This document shows positions 56,744-64,000 of a DNA stretch of 64,000 nt, one piece after another (the first letter of the stretch is position 1; the number at the start of each line of letters is the position of its first letter). The stretch comes from Magnetospirillum molischianum DSM 120 (GTDB lineage Bacteria; Pseudomonadota; Alphaproteobacteria; Rhodospirillales; Magnetospirillaceae). Location: NCBI RefSeq assembly GCF_000294655.1, contig NZ_CAHP01000047.1:2302-66301 (forward strand). Direction: 5' to 3'. The translations under genes and the position numbers were made by a program. The notes under the pieces were generated by a model that worked only from the letters and a program-made list of their open reading frames with translations, was not told where the DNA came from and did not search any database.

Positions 56744-57316
56744 GAACTTCAGAGCGAAGAACCCGCCTATCAGCAACAAGATGAACACGGTGGTGACCAG
56801 GGTCAGCCGCCGTTCAACGAAATCGCGGATTGGGGCGCCAAAGCGCCATAACAGCGCCGCGACCAGGAAAAAGCGCATTCCGCGGGCGATGATCGAGGCG
56901 ACGGTAAAGTGGGCCAGATCGAAATCGAACGCCCCGGCGGTGATCGTCACCAGTTTGTAAGGGATCGGCGTCATGCCCTTGATGATGATGAACCACACCC
57001 CCCACTCGTCGATGATCGGCTTTAAGGCGTGGAACTTGTCGCTGAGGTGGAAGGCCGAGAGGATCGCCGCGCCGATGGTGTCCATCGCGAAATAGCCGAT
57101 GGCATAGCCGAGATAGCCGCCCAGAACCGAGGAGATGGTGCAGACCAGTGCGATTCGCCACCATTGGGTCGGCGCGGCCAGAACCATTGGGATCAGCATG
57201 ATGTCGGGGGGAATCGGAAAGACCGAGCTTTCGATGAACGAAACCGCCGCCAGCCACCAGAGGGCATGGCGATGGGACGCCTTGGCCATCATCTGGTCGT
57301 ACAAAGCCTTCAACAT
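56738..57316 (-). CDS. YqaA/VTT (DedA-like) membrane protein
   Basis: A 192-aa integral membrane protein with about five hydrophobic segments. FIESSVFPIPPDIMLIPM carries the E-x3-P-x-P motif and GYAIGYFAMD and KGMTPIPYKLVTITAGA complete the SNARE-associated/VTT pattern. Members are thought to move or scramble lipids or to support membrane homeostasis. Its 3' end overlaps cca tail to tail. Confidence 0.88.
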   Translation of the reverse strand: MLKALYDQMMAKASHRHALWWLAAVSFIESSVFPIPPDIMLIPMVLAAPTQWWRIALVCTISSVLGGYLGYAIGYFAMDTIGAAILSAFHLSDKFHALKPIIDEWGVWFIIIKGMTPIPYKLVTITAGAFDFDLAHFTVASIIARGMRFFLVAALLWRFGAPIRDFVERRLTLVTTVFILLLIGGFFALKFL

Positions 57317-57446
57317 CGCAACACCTCTCGTGGGGAAAGCCGGTATTATCAGTCGGGGCGGAGGACGGCAACCGTGGCCGCCCGTGCGCCCTTGTCTTTT
57401 TATCTCTGGCCCGGCACCCTCGTTCGTGACAGGGGAGGCATAGGTG

Positions 57447-59861
57447 ATGCGCGCGGCTGTCGCGGCGGGAATGACGATGCTGGTCGCGGGATCGGCGGTA
57501 GCGGTGGCGGCGGATCCGGTGGTTCTGGCCGAGTTGGTGGGCGAGCTTGATCCGTTATCGCTGGCGGTTGGCGCGATAGCCGCCGTGCCCGCACTGGTCT
57601 GTCTGGGCTGGCGGTGCTGGCAACTGGCCGAGGCGAGGCAAACGGCGGCGGCAGCGGTCGCCGAGGCGGAGCGGCTGCGTCGTGGCCTTCAGACCGCTCC
57701 CGACGGCTTCTTCGCCTGGATCGGGGGCGGCGGTGGCGAAATCTGTTCGCGCCGTCTGGCGGTGCTGTTGGGGTTGGCACGAGGGACGCAAGCCGGATTC
57801 GCCGAAATGCTGGACGCCTTCGCGGTCGCCGATGCCGCCCGGCTTGATGCCGCCGTGGCGCTGTTGCGCAGCGAGGGCGAAGGTTTCGAACTGGATCTCG
57901 ATTTACGCGATGGGTCGCGCCGGGTGCGGGCGGTCGGGGTGCGGGCCGAGGCTCCCGAGGGTGACGAAGCGGCGGCGGGCGCGGTGGTGTGGGTCCAGGA
58001 TGTGACCGAGGCGGCCTCGGCTCTGGCCGATCTGACCCGGCAATTGAGCATCGCCACCGCCGCGCGCGAGCGGCTGGAGGGGTTATTGGATGTCGCCCCG
58101 ATGCCGGTATGGGTCCGTGACGACGACCTGTCGCTGGTTCAGGTTAATCGCGCCTATGCTCAGGCGGTCGAGGCCGACGCGGCTTCGGCCGCAGTGGCGG
58201 GACAGATCGAGTTGGCCTCCGACTCAATGGTGCGCGAGGCTCGCGCCCTGGCCGCCCGTGCCCGCGCCGCCGGAGAACGGCGCGCCGAGACCTTTCACTT
58301 TGTTCTGGGCGGACAACGCCGCTTGGCCGAGATCACCGAAGCGCCCTTTACCGTGGCGGGAGGGCTGCTGACTGGCGGTTTTTGTGTCGATCTGACCCGG
58401 ATCGAGGAGCTTCAGGCCGAACTGGATCGCCATATCAGCGCCCAGGCCGAGGTGTTGGAGCGTTTGGCCACCGCAATCGCGATCTATACCCCCGACACCC
58501 GGCTCGCTTTTTTCAATACGGCCTTCGTCCGGTTGTGGCGGCTGGACCGCGACTGGCTGGCGACGCAGCCGACCAACGGTGCGGTGCTGGATGCCTTGCG
58601 CGAGCGGCGGTTGTTGCCCGAGGTGGCCGATTATCGTGCCTATAAGGACAGCGAACTGAAACGCTTCGTCTCGCTGATCGATGCCGACGAGACCCTGCTG
58701 CATCTGCCCGACGGTCGCACCCTGCGCCAGATGATCTCGGCCCACCCTCATGGCGGGCTGATCTTTACCTTCGAGGATGTAACCGACACCCTGGCGCTGG
58801 AACGCTCGTTCAATACGGTCTTGGCGGTGCAGCGCGAAACCCTCGACCACCTGCACGAAGGGGTGGCGGTGTTCCGGGGTGACGGACGGTTGAGCCTGTT
58901 CAACCCCGCCTTCGCCCGGATTTGGGCGCTCAATCCGGTCAATCTGGGCGAAGAGCCGCATCTTTCCGAATTGATCGCCGCGCTGGGCGGCTATTTTGTG
59001 GGACGCCGCGACCGCGCTTCGGACTGGCCGGCGGTCCATGAGCGGTTGCTCGGTCTGTTCCGCGACCGGGTGCCCCGTGCCGGGCGGTTGGAGCGTCAGG
59101 ACGACACCGTGGTCGATTACGCCACGGTGCCGCTGCCCGATGGGGCGATGCTGCTGACGTGCCTCGACGTTACCGATTCGGTACGGGTCGAGCGAGCCTT
59201 GCGCGAGCGAAACGAGGCGCTGGCCGCCGCCGACCGGCTGAAAAGCGAGTTTATCGCCAATGTCTCGGCCGAAGTCCGTCAGCCGCTGACGGCCCTGATC
59301 GGTTTTGCCGAAATGCTGGCTGCCGAATATGTCGGTCCGTTGGTCGAGCGTCAGAAGGATTACGTCCACGGTATCGTCGAGGCCGGGCAAGGTCTGGAGA
59401 CGCTGATCGCCGATATCCTTGATCTTGCCGCGATCGAGGCCGGGCAGATGACGCTGGAACTCGATACCGTCGATATCCATCCGCTGCTGACGGCGGTGCT
59501 GGGATTGGCGCGTGAGCGGCTGCGGGAGAAGAAGCTTGCGCTCGATCTCGATTGCCCGATCGATATCGGTTGGTTGGTGGCTGACGAGCGGCGGCTGAAG
59601 CAGGTTCTGTTCAATCTGGTCGGCACCGCGATTAAGCGTGCGCCCCAGGGCGGGCATATCGCGGTGCGGGCCGAGCGTCGCGCTGCCGAAATCGCCTTTT
59701 CCGTCAGTGACGGAACAGTGGAGCCGATACCCGAGCTTGGTTCTGGGTTGGCTCTGGTCGAACGTTTTGTCGAGCGCCATGGCGGCCGTATCGAGACCGC
59801 CTTCGTCGATGGCCGTGGCACCGTTGTCACCGTGCGGCTGCCTACCGGAACCGAGTCCTAG
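57447..59861 (+). CDS. divL: DivL-like PAS-domain pseudo-histidine-kinase
   Basis: An 804-aa protein: one or two N-terminal membrane segments (about 5-60), several PAS-like domains (roughly 80-190, 215-315, 340-450, 465-580), a DHp region and a CA domain. The DHp sequence is SEFIANVSAEVRQPLTALIGF, where the phospho-accepting His of the canonical HE-x-R-x-P motif is Ala (about residue 608). Caulobacter DivL has Tyr at that site. The CA domain is also degenerate: the N-box reads NLVGTAIKRA (second Asn lost), the DxGxG box is gone and the ATP lid is almost absent (SDGTVEPIPELGSGLALV). It is thus very likely a non-catalytic allosteric partner, as DivL is for CckA/CtrA signalling. The ATG at 57447 or the GTG one codon upstream follows GGGGAGG. 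Confidence 0.8.
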   Translation: MRAAVAAGMTMLVAGSAVAVAADPVVLAELVGELDPLSLAVGAIAAVPALVCLGWRCWQLAEARQTAAAAVAEAERLRRGLQTAPDGFFAWIGGGGGEICSRRLAVLLGLARGTQAGFAEMLDAFAVADAARLDAAVALLRSEGEGFELDLDLRDGSRRVRAVGVRAEAPEGDEAAAGAVVWVQDVTEAASALADLTRQLSIATAARERLEGLLDVAPMPVWVRDDDLSLVQVNRAYAQAVEADAASAAVAGQIELASDSMVREARALAARARAAGERRAETFHFVLGGQRRLAEITEAPFTVAGGLLTGGFCVDLTRIEELQAELDRHISAQAEVLERLATAIAIYTPDTRLAFFNTAFVRLWRLDRDWLATQPTNGAVLDALRERRLLPEVADYRAYKDSELKRFVSLIDADETLLHLPDGRTLRQMISAHPHGGLIFTFEDVTDTLALERSFNTVLAVQRETLDHLHEGVAVFRGDGRLSLFNPAFARIWALNPVNLGEEPHLSELIAALGGYFVGRRDRASDWPAVHERLLGLFRDRVPRAGRLERQDDTVVDYATVPLPDGAMLLTCLDVTDSVRVERALRERNEALAAADRLKSEFIANVSAEVRQPLTALIGFAEMLAAEYVGPLVERQKDYVHGIVEAGQGLETLIADILDLAAIEAGQMTLELDTVDIHPLLTAVLGLARERLREKKLALDLDCPIDIGWLVADERRLKQVLFNLVGTAIKRAPQGGHIAVRAERRAAEIAFSVSDGTVEPIPELGSGLALVERFVERHGGRIETAFVDGRGTVVTVRLPTGTES

Positions 59862-59895
59862 TAAGATATCGGGTTGCCTTAAAGTCCGTATCTTA
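59862..59895 (+). other. Hairpin after the DivL-like gene
   Basis: TAAGATA (59862-59868) and TATCTTA (59889-59895) with inner CGG/CCG pairs form a stem-loop one nucleotide after the stop codon. No T-run follows directly, so it could protect the mRNA end or weakly terminate. Confidence 0.45.
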
Positions 59896-59980
59896 TACCA
59901 AAAGCCCAGGGGGGGTTTTATCGCCGTGGCGGTGCGGCCATCATGCAGCACGCTTCCCATCGCGAGAAGGTGATAGAACG

Positions 59981-61012
59981 ATGAGGCATCCGGCGAGGTT
60001 CGTGGGCCTGTTTTTGCTGATCTGGTTGGTTCTGATCCCGCCGGCCCTGGCGGTTGACGTTGTTACCGAGGAGTTCTCGGTTTCGTCCCGTCTGTCGGGG
60101 GTTGACCTCTATCTCCGCAACAAGCACCGCGATGGCTCGGTCGAGCCGAGACCGGATCGGACGATTTTGTTTCTGCACGGAGCATCCTACCCGGCACATA
60201 CCGCGTTCGATCTGCCAATCGAAGGGCGGAGCTGGATGGACTGGCTGGCGGCGCGTGGCTACGACGTCTACAGCCTCGATATAAGGGGCTATGGCCGGTC
60301 GGGTCGCCCTTCCGAGATGTCTCAGCCCGCCGAGTCCAATCCCGCCATTGTCGATAGCGCCCAGGCAGTCGAGGACGTAACCCGCGCGGTTGATTTCATC
60401 CAATCGCGCCGGGGCGTGTCAAAGGTGACTCTGATCGGCTGGTCGTGGGGGGCGACGATTGCCGGTCTTTACGCCACCCAGGTTCCAGACCGGGTTGAGC
60501 GGCTGGTTCTGTACGCGCCGCAATGGCTGCGCGATGGCCCCACTCCCTCCGAGGCCGAGATCGCCCGAGTACCGGCATGGCGTCAGATCGACCCGCGCGA
60601 CGCCCGCGATATCTGGCTGAAATCGGTTCCGCCCGACCGCCGCGACAGCGTGTTGCCCAAAGCGGTGTTCCTTGACTGGATGAAGGCGACTTTGGCCAGC
60701 GATCCGGCCCCGACCGCACCGGGAACGGTGCGGGCACCGAACGGGGTGGTGGTTGACACCATGCGCTATTGGGCCTCGGGCAAGCCGCGCTGGTCTCCCG
60801 AGCGGTTGTCTGTTCCGGCTTTGGTAATTCAAGGCGAGTGGGATTCCGAAGCCCCTCCGGCAATGGGAATGGCGTTGTTCAATCATCTAACCCGCTCGCC
60901 GTTCAAACGGTATGTTATGGTCGGCGGCGCGACCCATGCCGCTTTGTTCGAAAGCAACCGGGTCCAGCTCTATAATGCAGTCCAACAATTTCTCGAAGAA
61001 CCTGTCCGTTGA
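59981..61012 (+). CDS. Exported alpha/beta-fold hydrolase
   Basis: A 343-aa alpha/beta hydrolase with a signal peptide (about 1-24, ending PALA). TILFLHGASYPAHT holds the oxyanion region, the nucleophile elbow is GWSWG (Ser155), a likely acid lies in GEWDSEAPP and the His in GGATHAALFE. Its substrate is unknown; ester or lactone hydrolysis in the periplasm is a reasonable guess. Its stop overlaps the TTG start of the next gene. Confidence 0.85.
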   Translation: MRHPARFVGLFLLIWLVLIPPALAVDVVTEEFSVSSRLSGVDLYLRNKHRDGSVEPRPDRTILFLHGASYPAHTAFDLPIEGRSWMDWLAARGYDVYSLDIRGYGRSGRPSEMSQPAESNPAIVDSAQAVEDVTRAVDFIQSRRGVSKVTLIGWSWGATIAGLYATQVPDRVERLVLYAPQWLRDGPTPSEAEIARVPAWRQIDPRDARDIWLKSVPPDRRDSVLPKAVFLDWMKATLASDPAPTAPGTVRAPNGVVVDTMRYWASGKPRWSPERLSVPALVIQGEWDSEAPPAMGMALFNHLTRSPFKRYVMVGGATHAALFESNRVQLYNAVQQFLEEPVR

Positions 61013-61935
61013 GTTCCTCTGTCACCGCTTATCTTGCCGCTCCAGGGTTCGAGGCCGATTTACGCGCCGAACTGGGCGATGTCGTTGCCGAGCACGGCCG
61101 ACTGATGTTGGCCCCCGGCCCGGCACGTCCCGCCGCCTGGGCGCTTAATATCTGGCGCGATCCGGTCGAGATCGCCGCCGATTCGATTGGAACCGCCGCC
61201 AAGGCGTTGCGGGCGATCCAGCGCAATTGGTGGCCCTATGCCTTTCACCTGCACCGCCGCACCGGATTGCTGGTCGAGAAGCTGCCCAAGGTATCAGCCA
61301 AGCCGCTGATCTTCGGGCAGGCCGCGCCGACCGCGCCGCTTGGCTCGTTCGTGTGGCTGGACGAGGGGCGCCTGCTGGCGGCGGCGGATTGTTCCAGTCG
61401 CTTTCCCAATGGCGAGGTCGGCTTTGTCGAGGACCGCGCCGTCCCCCCCAACCGCGCCTATTTGAAGCTGTGGGAAGCCTTGACCCTGGCCGGACGGAGA
61501 CCGGGACCGGGCGAACTCTGCCTTGACCTGGGAGCCAGCCCCGGCGGTTGGACCTGGGTTCTGGCTTCGGGCGGTGCCCAGGTGATCGCGATCGACAAGG
61601 CTCCGCTGGCTCCCTCTATCGCCGCGATAGAGACCGTCACCTGTCGGCAGGAGAGCGCTTTCGGGCTTGATCCAGTCTCAATCGGCCCAGTCGATTGGCT
61701 GTGCTCAGACGTGATATGCTATCCGGAACGGCTGCTGCGGCTGGTCGAACGCTGGCGCGACTCGCGGCTTGCCCGTAATTTTATCTGTACCCTGAAGTTC
61801 CAGGGCGAGACCGATCACGCTATTGCCGCCCGCTTCGCGGCGGTGCCGGGATCGCGGTTGCTGCATCTGTCGCACAACAAGCATGAGCTGACATGGATGC
61901 TGATCGAAGGTGATAGGGCAACCAATGGTCGCTGA
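61009..61935 (+). CDS. RlmM-like SAM-dependent rRNA methyltransferase
   Basis: A 308-aa FtsJ/RrmJ-fold 2'-O-methyltransferase. CLDLGASPGGWTWVLASGGA is SAM motif I. The catalytic K-D-K-E tetrad can be placed at YLKLWEAL, CSDVICYPERLL, CTLKFQGETD and NKHELTWML. The N-terminal 150 residues resemble the RlmM THUMP-containing region (SVTAYLAAPGFEADL). RlmM modifies C2498 of 23S rRNA. The TTG at 61009 overlaps the hydrolase stop by 4 nt. Confidence 0.85.
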   Translation: MSSSVTAYLAAPGFEADLRAELGDVVAEHGRLMLAPGPARPAAWALNIWRDPVEIAADSIGTAAKALRAIQRNWWPYAFHLHRRTGLLVEKLPKVSAKPLIFGQAAPTAPLGSFVWLDEGRLLAAADCSSRFPNGEVGFVEDRAVPPNRAYLKLWEALTLAGRRPGPGELCLDLGASPGGWTWVLASGGAQVIAIDKAPLAPSIAAIETVTCRQESAFGLDPVSIGPVDWLCSDVICYPERLLRLVERWRDSRLARNFICTLKFQGETDHAIAARFAAVPGSRLLHLSHNKHELTWMLIEGDRATNGR

Positions 61936-62013
61936 CGACTAGGCCAACTGCCTTGCCTAGGCCAGACCTTAGGAGTAAACCTAGACCATTCGCGAATAGG
62001 ATGCGGGTGAGCC

Positions 62014-63120
62014 ATGGACGTAGCAATACTTCCGCCTCCGATCGAAATCGATACGGAGACCAAGAAATCCGTGATCGGCGGATTGAAAAAGGTGCTGGTC
62101 ACCTTTCAGAAATCCGGCCATTTCGATCCGGCCGTAACCTATCAGGCGCTGATCGCCGACCCGGCGCTGCTCCGCAGCTTTATTGAGGCGTATCTGGCTC
62201 ATCGCGAGGAGGTCGATGATATCGTCCGTACCGCCGACGCCGCTTATCCCGTTCGTGACGAGCAGGTCGAACTGATCTGTGGCGTGACGTTGGCCCAGGT
62301 GCAGCAATTATTGGTTCGGACCTGCGCCCGTAAGGTGTTCGACTCACTTAAGATCGTCGAGACCGTCACCGAGACCGTCACTCGCAAAAGCATGTTCGGC
62401 CTGATCAAAAAGACCGAGCAGATCGAGCGTCTGAGCGTCGATCCGGCCGAGGAGCGCAAGGCCCGCGAGTTGCTGCGCTATATCGCTTTTGCGTGGCAAT
62501 TGCCGTTGATCGAAGCCTATCTGGCCAATCTCAGCTATCCACATCTCTTCGAGATTGGCGAGGACATCCTATGTCTACCAACGGTCGAGAAGATTGAAGC
62601 GATCGCGAAATTCGAACCGGCTCAGATCAAAAAGGTCAAGGCCGCAACCGGTGCCGATTTCGGTGCCATTCTGGCCGACCGGCCCCAGGCCATCGCCGGG
62701 ATCGCGGTATGGAACCGCGAAATGTACGAGTTCTATCGCAATTTGCTGGGCGATCAGTCCTGGACGTTCTTCTCCCGCGAGAACGCTTTCTTCAACGTCT
62801 GCGCTTCACTCGATAAGTCGGTCCTGAAGCTGTTCGGCGATATGCTGTGCTACATTGCCACCGAGAACCTAGTCGAGATTCAACGCCTGAATATCGATAA
62901 GGTCGAAGTGGTGGTCTATGCGCTGAAATCCGCCCTCGGTCCCCGCTTGCCGGAGATCCTGTCGGTGCCAGCCTTCGCCAAGGACATCCTGCGTAAGGTG
63001 GTGGACAATCTGATCCACACCAACCAGGAAAAAGACAAGCTGATGACCGCCTTTGCGATCAGCTTTAAGGCGATGGCCCCTAATATCGAGGAATGGCTGG
63101 TCGCTATCCGCGCGGGTTGA
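62014..63120 (+). CDS. Unrecognised 368-aa protein
   Basis: I do not recognise a family. The protein is predicted soluble and mostly helical, with no signal peptide, membrane segment or nucleotide-binding motif. Charged helical stretches (ETVTETVTRKSMFGLIKKTE, AFAKDILRKVVDNLIHTNQE) alternate with hydrophobic core segments. Codon use is like its neighbours, and GGGTGAG precedes the ATG, so the gene is surely real. It lies alone, 78 nt after the RlmM-like gene and convergent with the carbonic anhydrase gene. Confidence 0.85.
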   Translation: MDVAILPPPIEIDTETKKSVIGGLKKVLVTFQKSGHFDPAVTYQALIADPALLRSFIEAYLAHREEVDDIVRTADAAYPVRDEQVELICGVTLAQVQQLLVRTCARKVFDSLKIVETVTETVTRKSMFGLIKKTEQIERLSVDPAEERKARELLRYIAFAWQLPLIEAYLANLSYPHLFEIGEDILCLPTVEKIEAIAKFEPAQIKKVKAATGADFGAILADRPQAIAGIAVWNREMYEFYRNLLGDQSWTFFSRENAFFNVCASLDKSVLKLFGDMLCYIATENLVEIQRLNIDKVEVVVYALKSALGPRLPEILSVPAFAKDILRKVVDNLIHTNQEKDKLMTAFAISFKAMAPNIEEWLVAIRAG

Positions 63121-63143
63121 CGCGGTATCCATTCGCTTGCGCG

Positions 63144-63161
63144 ACTGGGCTATCGCCCAGT
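63144..63161. terminator. Hairpin between convergent genes
   Basis: ACTGGGC and GCCCAGT form a perfect 7-bp stem around TATC in the 64-bp gap between the unrecognised gene and the carbonic anhydrase gene. Only two T residues follow. Confidence 0.45.
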
Positions 63162-63184
63162 TTCGCTTGTGGGTGGCGGTCGCT

Positions 63185-63814
63185 CTAAAGACCGGCTTTG
63201 GCCGGACTGGGGCCGTCGAGCGACGGGGCGAGCGTGCGGACCAGTCCGTCACGCAGGCCATAGATCCACGAATGGATCGACAGCGCCTGACCGCGTTGCC
63301 ACGCCCGGCGGACAATCGGGATACGGCACAGGTTGCGGACCTGCTCCAACACGTTCAGTTCGCACAAGCGATCAACCTGCGCGTCTCCGCCCTCAAGGCG
63401 GCTCAGTTCGTCCTGGTGGCGGTGGGCCAGCTCACGTAAGGGGTGAAGCCAGTGTTCAGCGATCCCCAGGCTATCCTCGCGCAAGACCGCCCTGACTCCG
63501 CTACAGCCGTAATGACCGCACAGGATGATGTCGCGGACCTGTAGCTGGTCGATGGCGAATTGCAGCACCGACAGACAATTGAGGTCGCCGTGCTGGACCA
63601 GATTGGCGATGTTGCGATGAACGAACAACTCGCCCGATGCCAGACCGACGATTTCGTTGGCCGGAACCCGTGAATCGGCGCAGCCGATCCACAGGTAGCG
63701 GGGGGCCTGCTGCCGCGCCAGATCGGCGAGCAGGCCCGGTCGGGTACGCTCGACCATTTCCGCCCACTGGCGGTTATTGTCGAGCAGCCGGTTAATGCCG
63801 GCTAGGTCTGTCAC
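63185..63814 (-). CDS. Beta-class carbonic anhydrase
   Basis: It interconverts CO2 and bicarbonate. The 209-aa protein has the zinc ligands Cys45 (CADSRVPA, with the Asp47-Arg49 dyad), His101 and Cys104 (GHYGCSG). The start is a GTG at 63814 that overlaps the stop of the upstream biotin-carboxylase-subunit gene by 4 nt. Coupled translation would give bicarbonate supply where an acyl-CoA carboxylase needs it. Confidence 0.95.
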   Translation of the reverse strand: MTDLAGINRLLDNNRQWAEMVERTRPGLLADLARQQAPRYLWIGCADSRVPANEIVGLASGELFVHRNIANLVQHGDLNCLSVLQFAIDQLQVRDIILCGHYGCSGVRAVLREDSLGIAEHWLHPLRELAHRHQDELSRLEGGDAQVDRLCELNVLEQVRNLCRIPIVRRAWQRGQALSIHSWIYGLRDGLVRTLAPSLDGPSPAKAGL

Positions 63815-64000
63815 GCAGCGAACTCGATGATCTTCTGATCGACCGCGAGAGAATCGCCGGCATTGGCATGCAGCTTGGCGATGACGGTATCGCGCTCGGC
63901 TCTCAGAGTGTTTTCCATCTTCATCGCTTCGACGACTGCCAAAGCCTCGCCAGCCTTGACCTCCTGGCCTTCCTCGACCATCAGACGGACCAGCAGGCCG
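63811..64000 (-). CDS. C-terminal biotinyl domain of an acyl-CoA carboxylase alpha subunit (partial)
   Basis: The last 62 residues of a gene running off the right edge. VVEAMKMENTL contains the biotinylated Lys of the AMKM motif, preceded by VEEGQEVKAGEALA, as in biotinyl/lipoyl swinging domains. The C-terminal position of the domain and the ending SLAVDQKIIEFA fit propionyl- or acetyl-CoA carboxylase alpha chains (PccA-like) better than AccB, but the rest of the gene is outside the window. Confidence 0.85.
   Translation of the reverse strand, partial: GLLVRLMVEEGQEVKAGEALAVVEAMKMENTLRAERDTVIAKLHANAGDSLAVDQKIIEFAA

Noticed and set aside
57447-59861. Ordinary active sensor histidine kinase
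   Set aside because: The phospho-accepting His is Ala, and the ATP-binding N and G boxes are lost, so kinase activity is very unlikely.
58224-59960. 578-codon frame opposite the DivL-like gene
   Set aside because: It is antisense to a protein with recognisable PAS/DHp/CA order. No motifs of its own were seen.
1-64000. CRISPR arrays, insertion sequences, prophage or integrase genes
   Set aside because: No regularly spaced direct repeats, transposase motifs or phage structural genes were recognised, and the tRNA-Leu is not flanked by an integrase.

Overview
The window is about 64 kb of GC-rich DNA (coding regions clearly G/C-ending at third positions) with two markedly AT-rich gaps. Gene content points to an alphaproteobacterium of the Rhodospirillales (Magnetospirillum/Phaeospirillum-like). 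The evidence is a CtrA master regulator next to fliI/fliJ, a DivL-like pseudokinase, a complete ccoNOQP-GHIS (fixNOQP-GHIS) cluster, both a ubiquinone-type (UbiA) and a MenA-like prenyltransferase, a GTP-type PEP carboxykinase and a carbonic anhydrase coupled to a biotin carboxylase. This placement is inferred from gene families, not from a database search.

Region 1 (1-22.6 kb) is an ABC-transporter-dependent (group 2/kps-type) capsule locus. It holds a glycosyltransferase, KpsC and KpsS (Kdo-linker enzymes), the KpsT/KpsM/KpsE export system, and ManB/ManC for GDP-mannose. Lodged between kpsT and kpsS on the same strand is a four-gene block: a 2496-residue iterative-type polyketide synthase (KS-AT-DH-MT-ER-KR-ACP, no thioesterase), an alpha-oxoamine synthase (PLP enzyme of the serine palmitoyltransferase/Fum8 type), a GNAT acyltransferase and an SDR reductase. 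In order, these are the activities needed to build a methyl-branched, reduced polyketide chain, release it by decarboxylative condensation with an amino acid, reduce the resulting ketone and N-acylate the amine. The product would be a sphingoid-base-like or fumonisin-like amino-lipid. An LTA-synthase-like phosphoglycerol transferase follows. This is the most exciting feature of the window.

Region 2 (22.6-27.2 kb) has a MenA-like prenyltransferase, a PAS-GGDEF diguanylate cyclase, a ChaC-like gamma-glutamylcyclotransferase and an RlmI-type rRNA methyltransferase. Region 3 (27.4-36.8 kb) is one tightly overlapped run: cbb3 oxidase (ccoNOQP), its assembly genes (ccoGHIS), then panB-panC. Region 4 (36.8-45.7 kb) holds a HAD hydrolase, pyrD, a LuxR-type response regulator, fliJ-fliI, ctrA, a MarR-type regulator, a PAS-EAL protein and ubiA.

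Region 5 (45.9-57.3 kb) has a METTL20-like methyltransferase behind a possible 13-codon leader, a small tail-anchored protein, a secreted Cache-domain protein beside a chemoreceptor, tRNA-Leu(GAG), a pseudouridine synthase, two Nudix hydrolases, pckG, a DUF1285 protein, a CCA-adding enzyme and a YqaA-type membrane protein. Region 6 (57.4-64 kb) has a DivL-like pseudokinase, an exported alpha/beta hydrolase, an RlmM-like methyltransferase, an unrecognised conserved-looking protein, a beta-carbonic anhydrase and the biotinyl C-terminus of a biotin carboxylase subunit that runs off the edge. No IS elements, CRISPR arrays or phage genes were seen.
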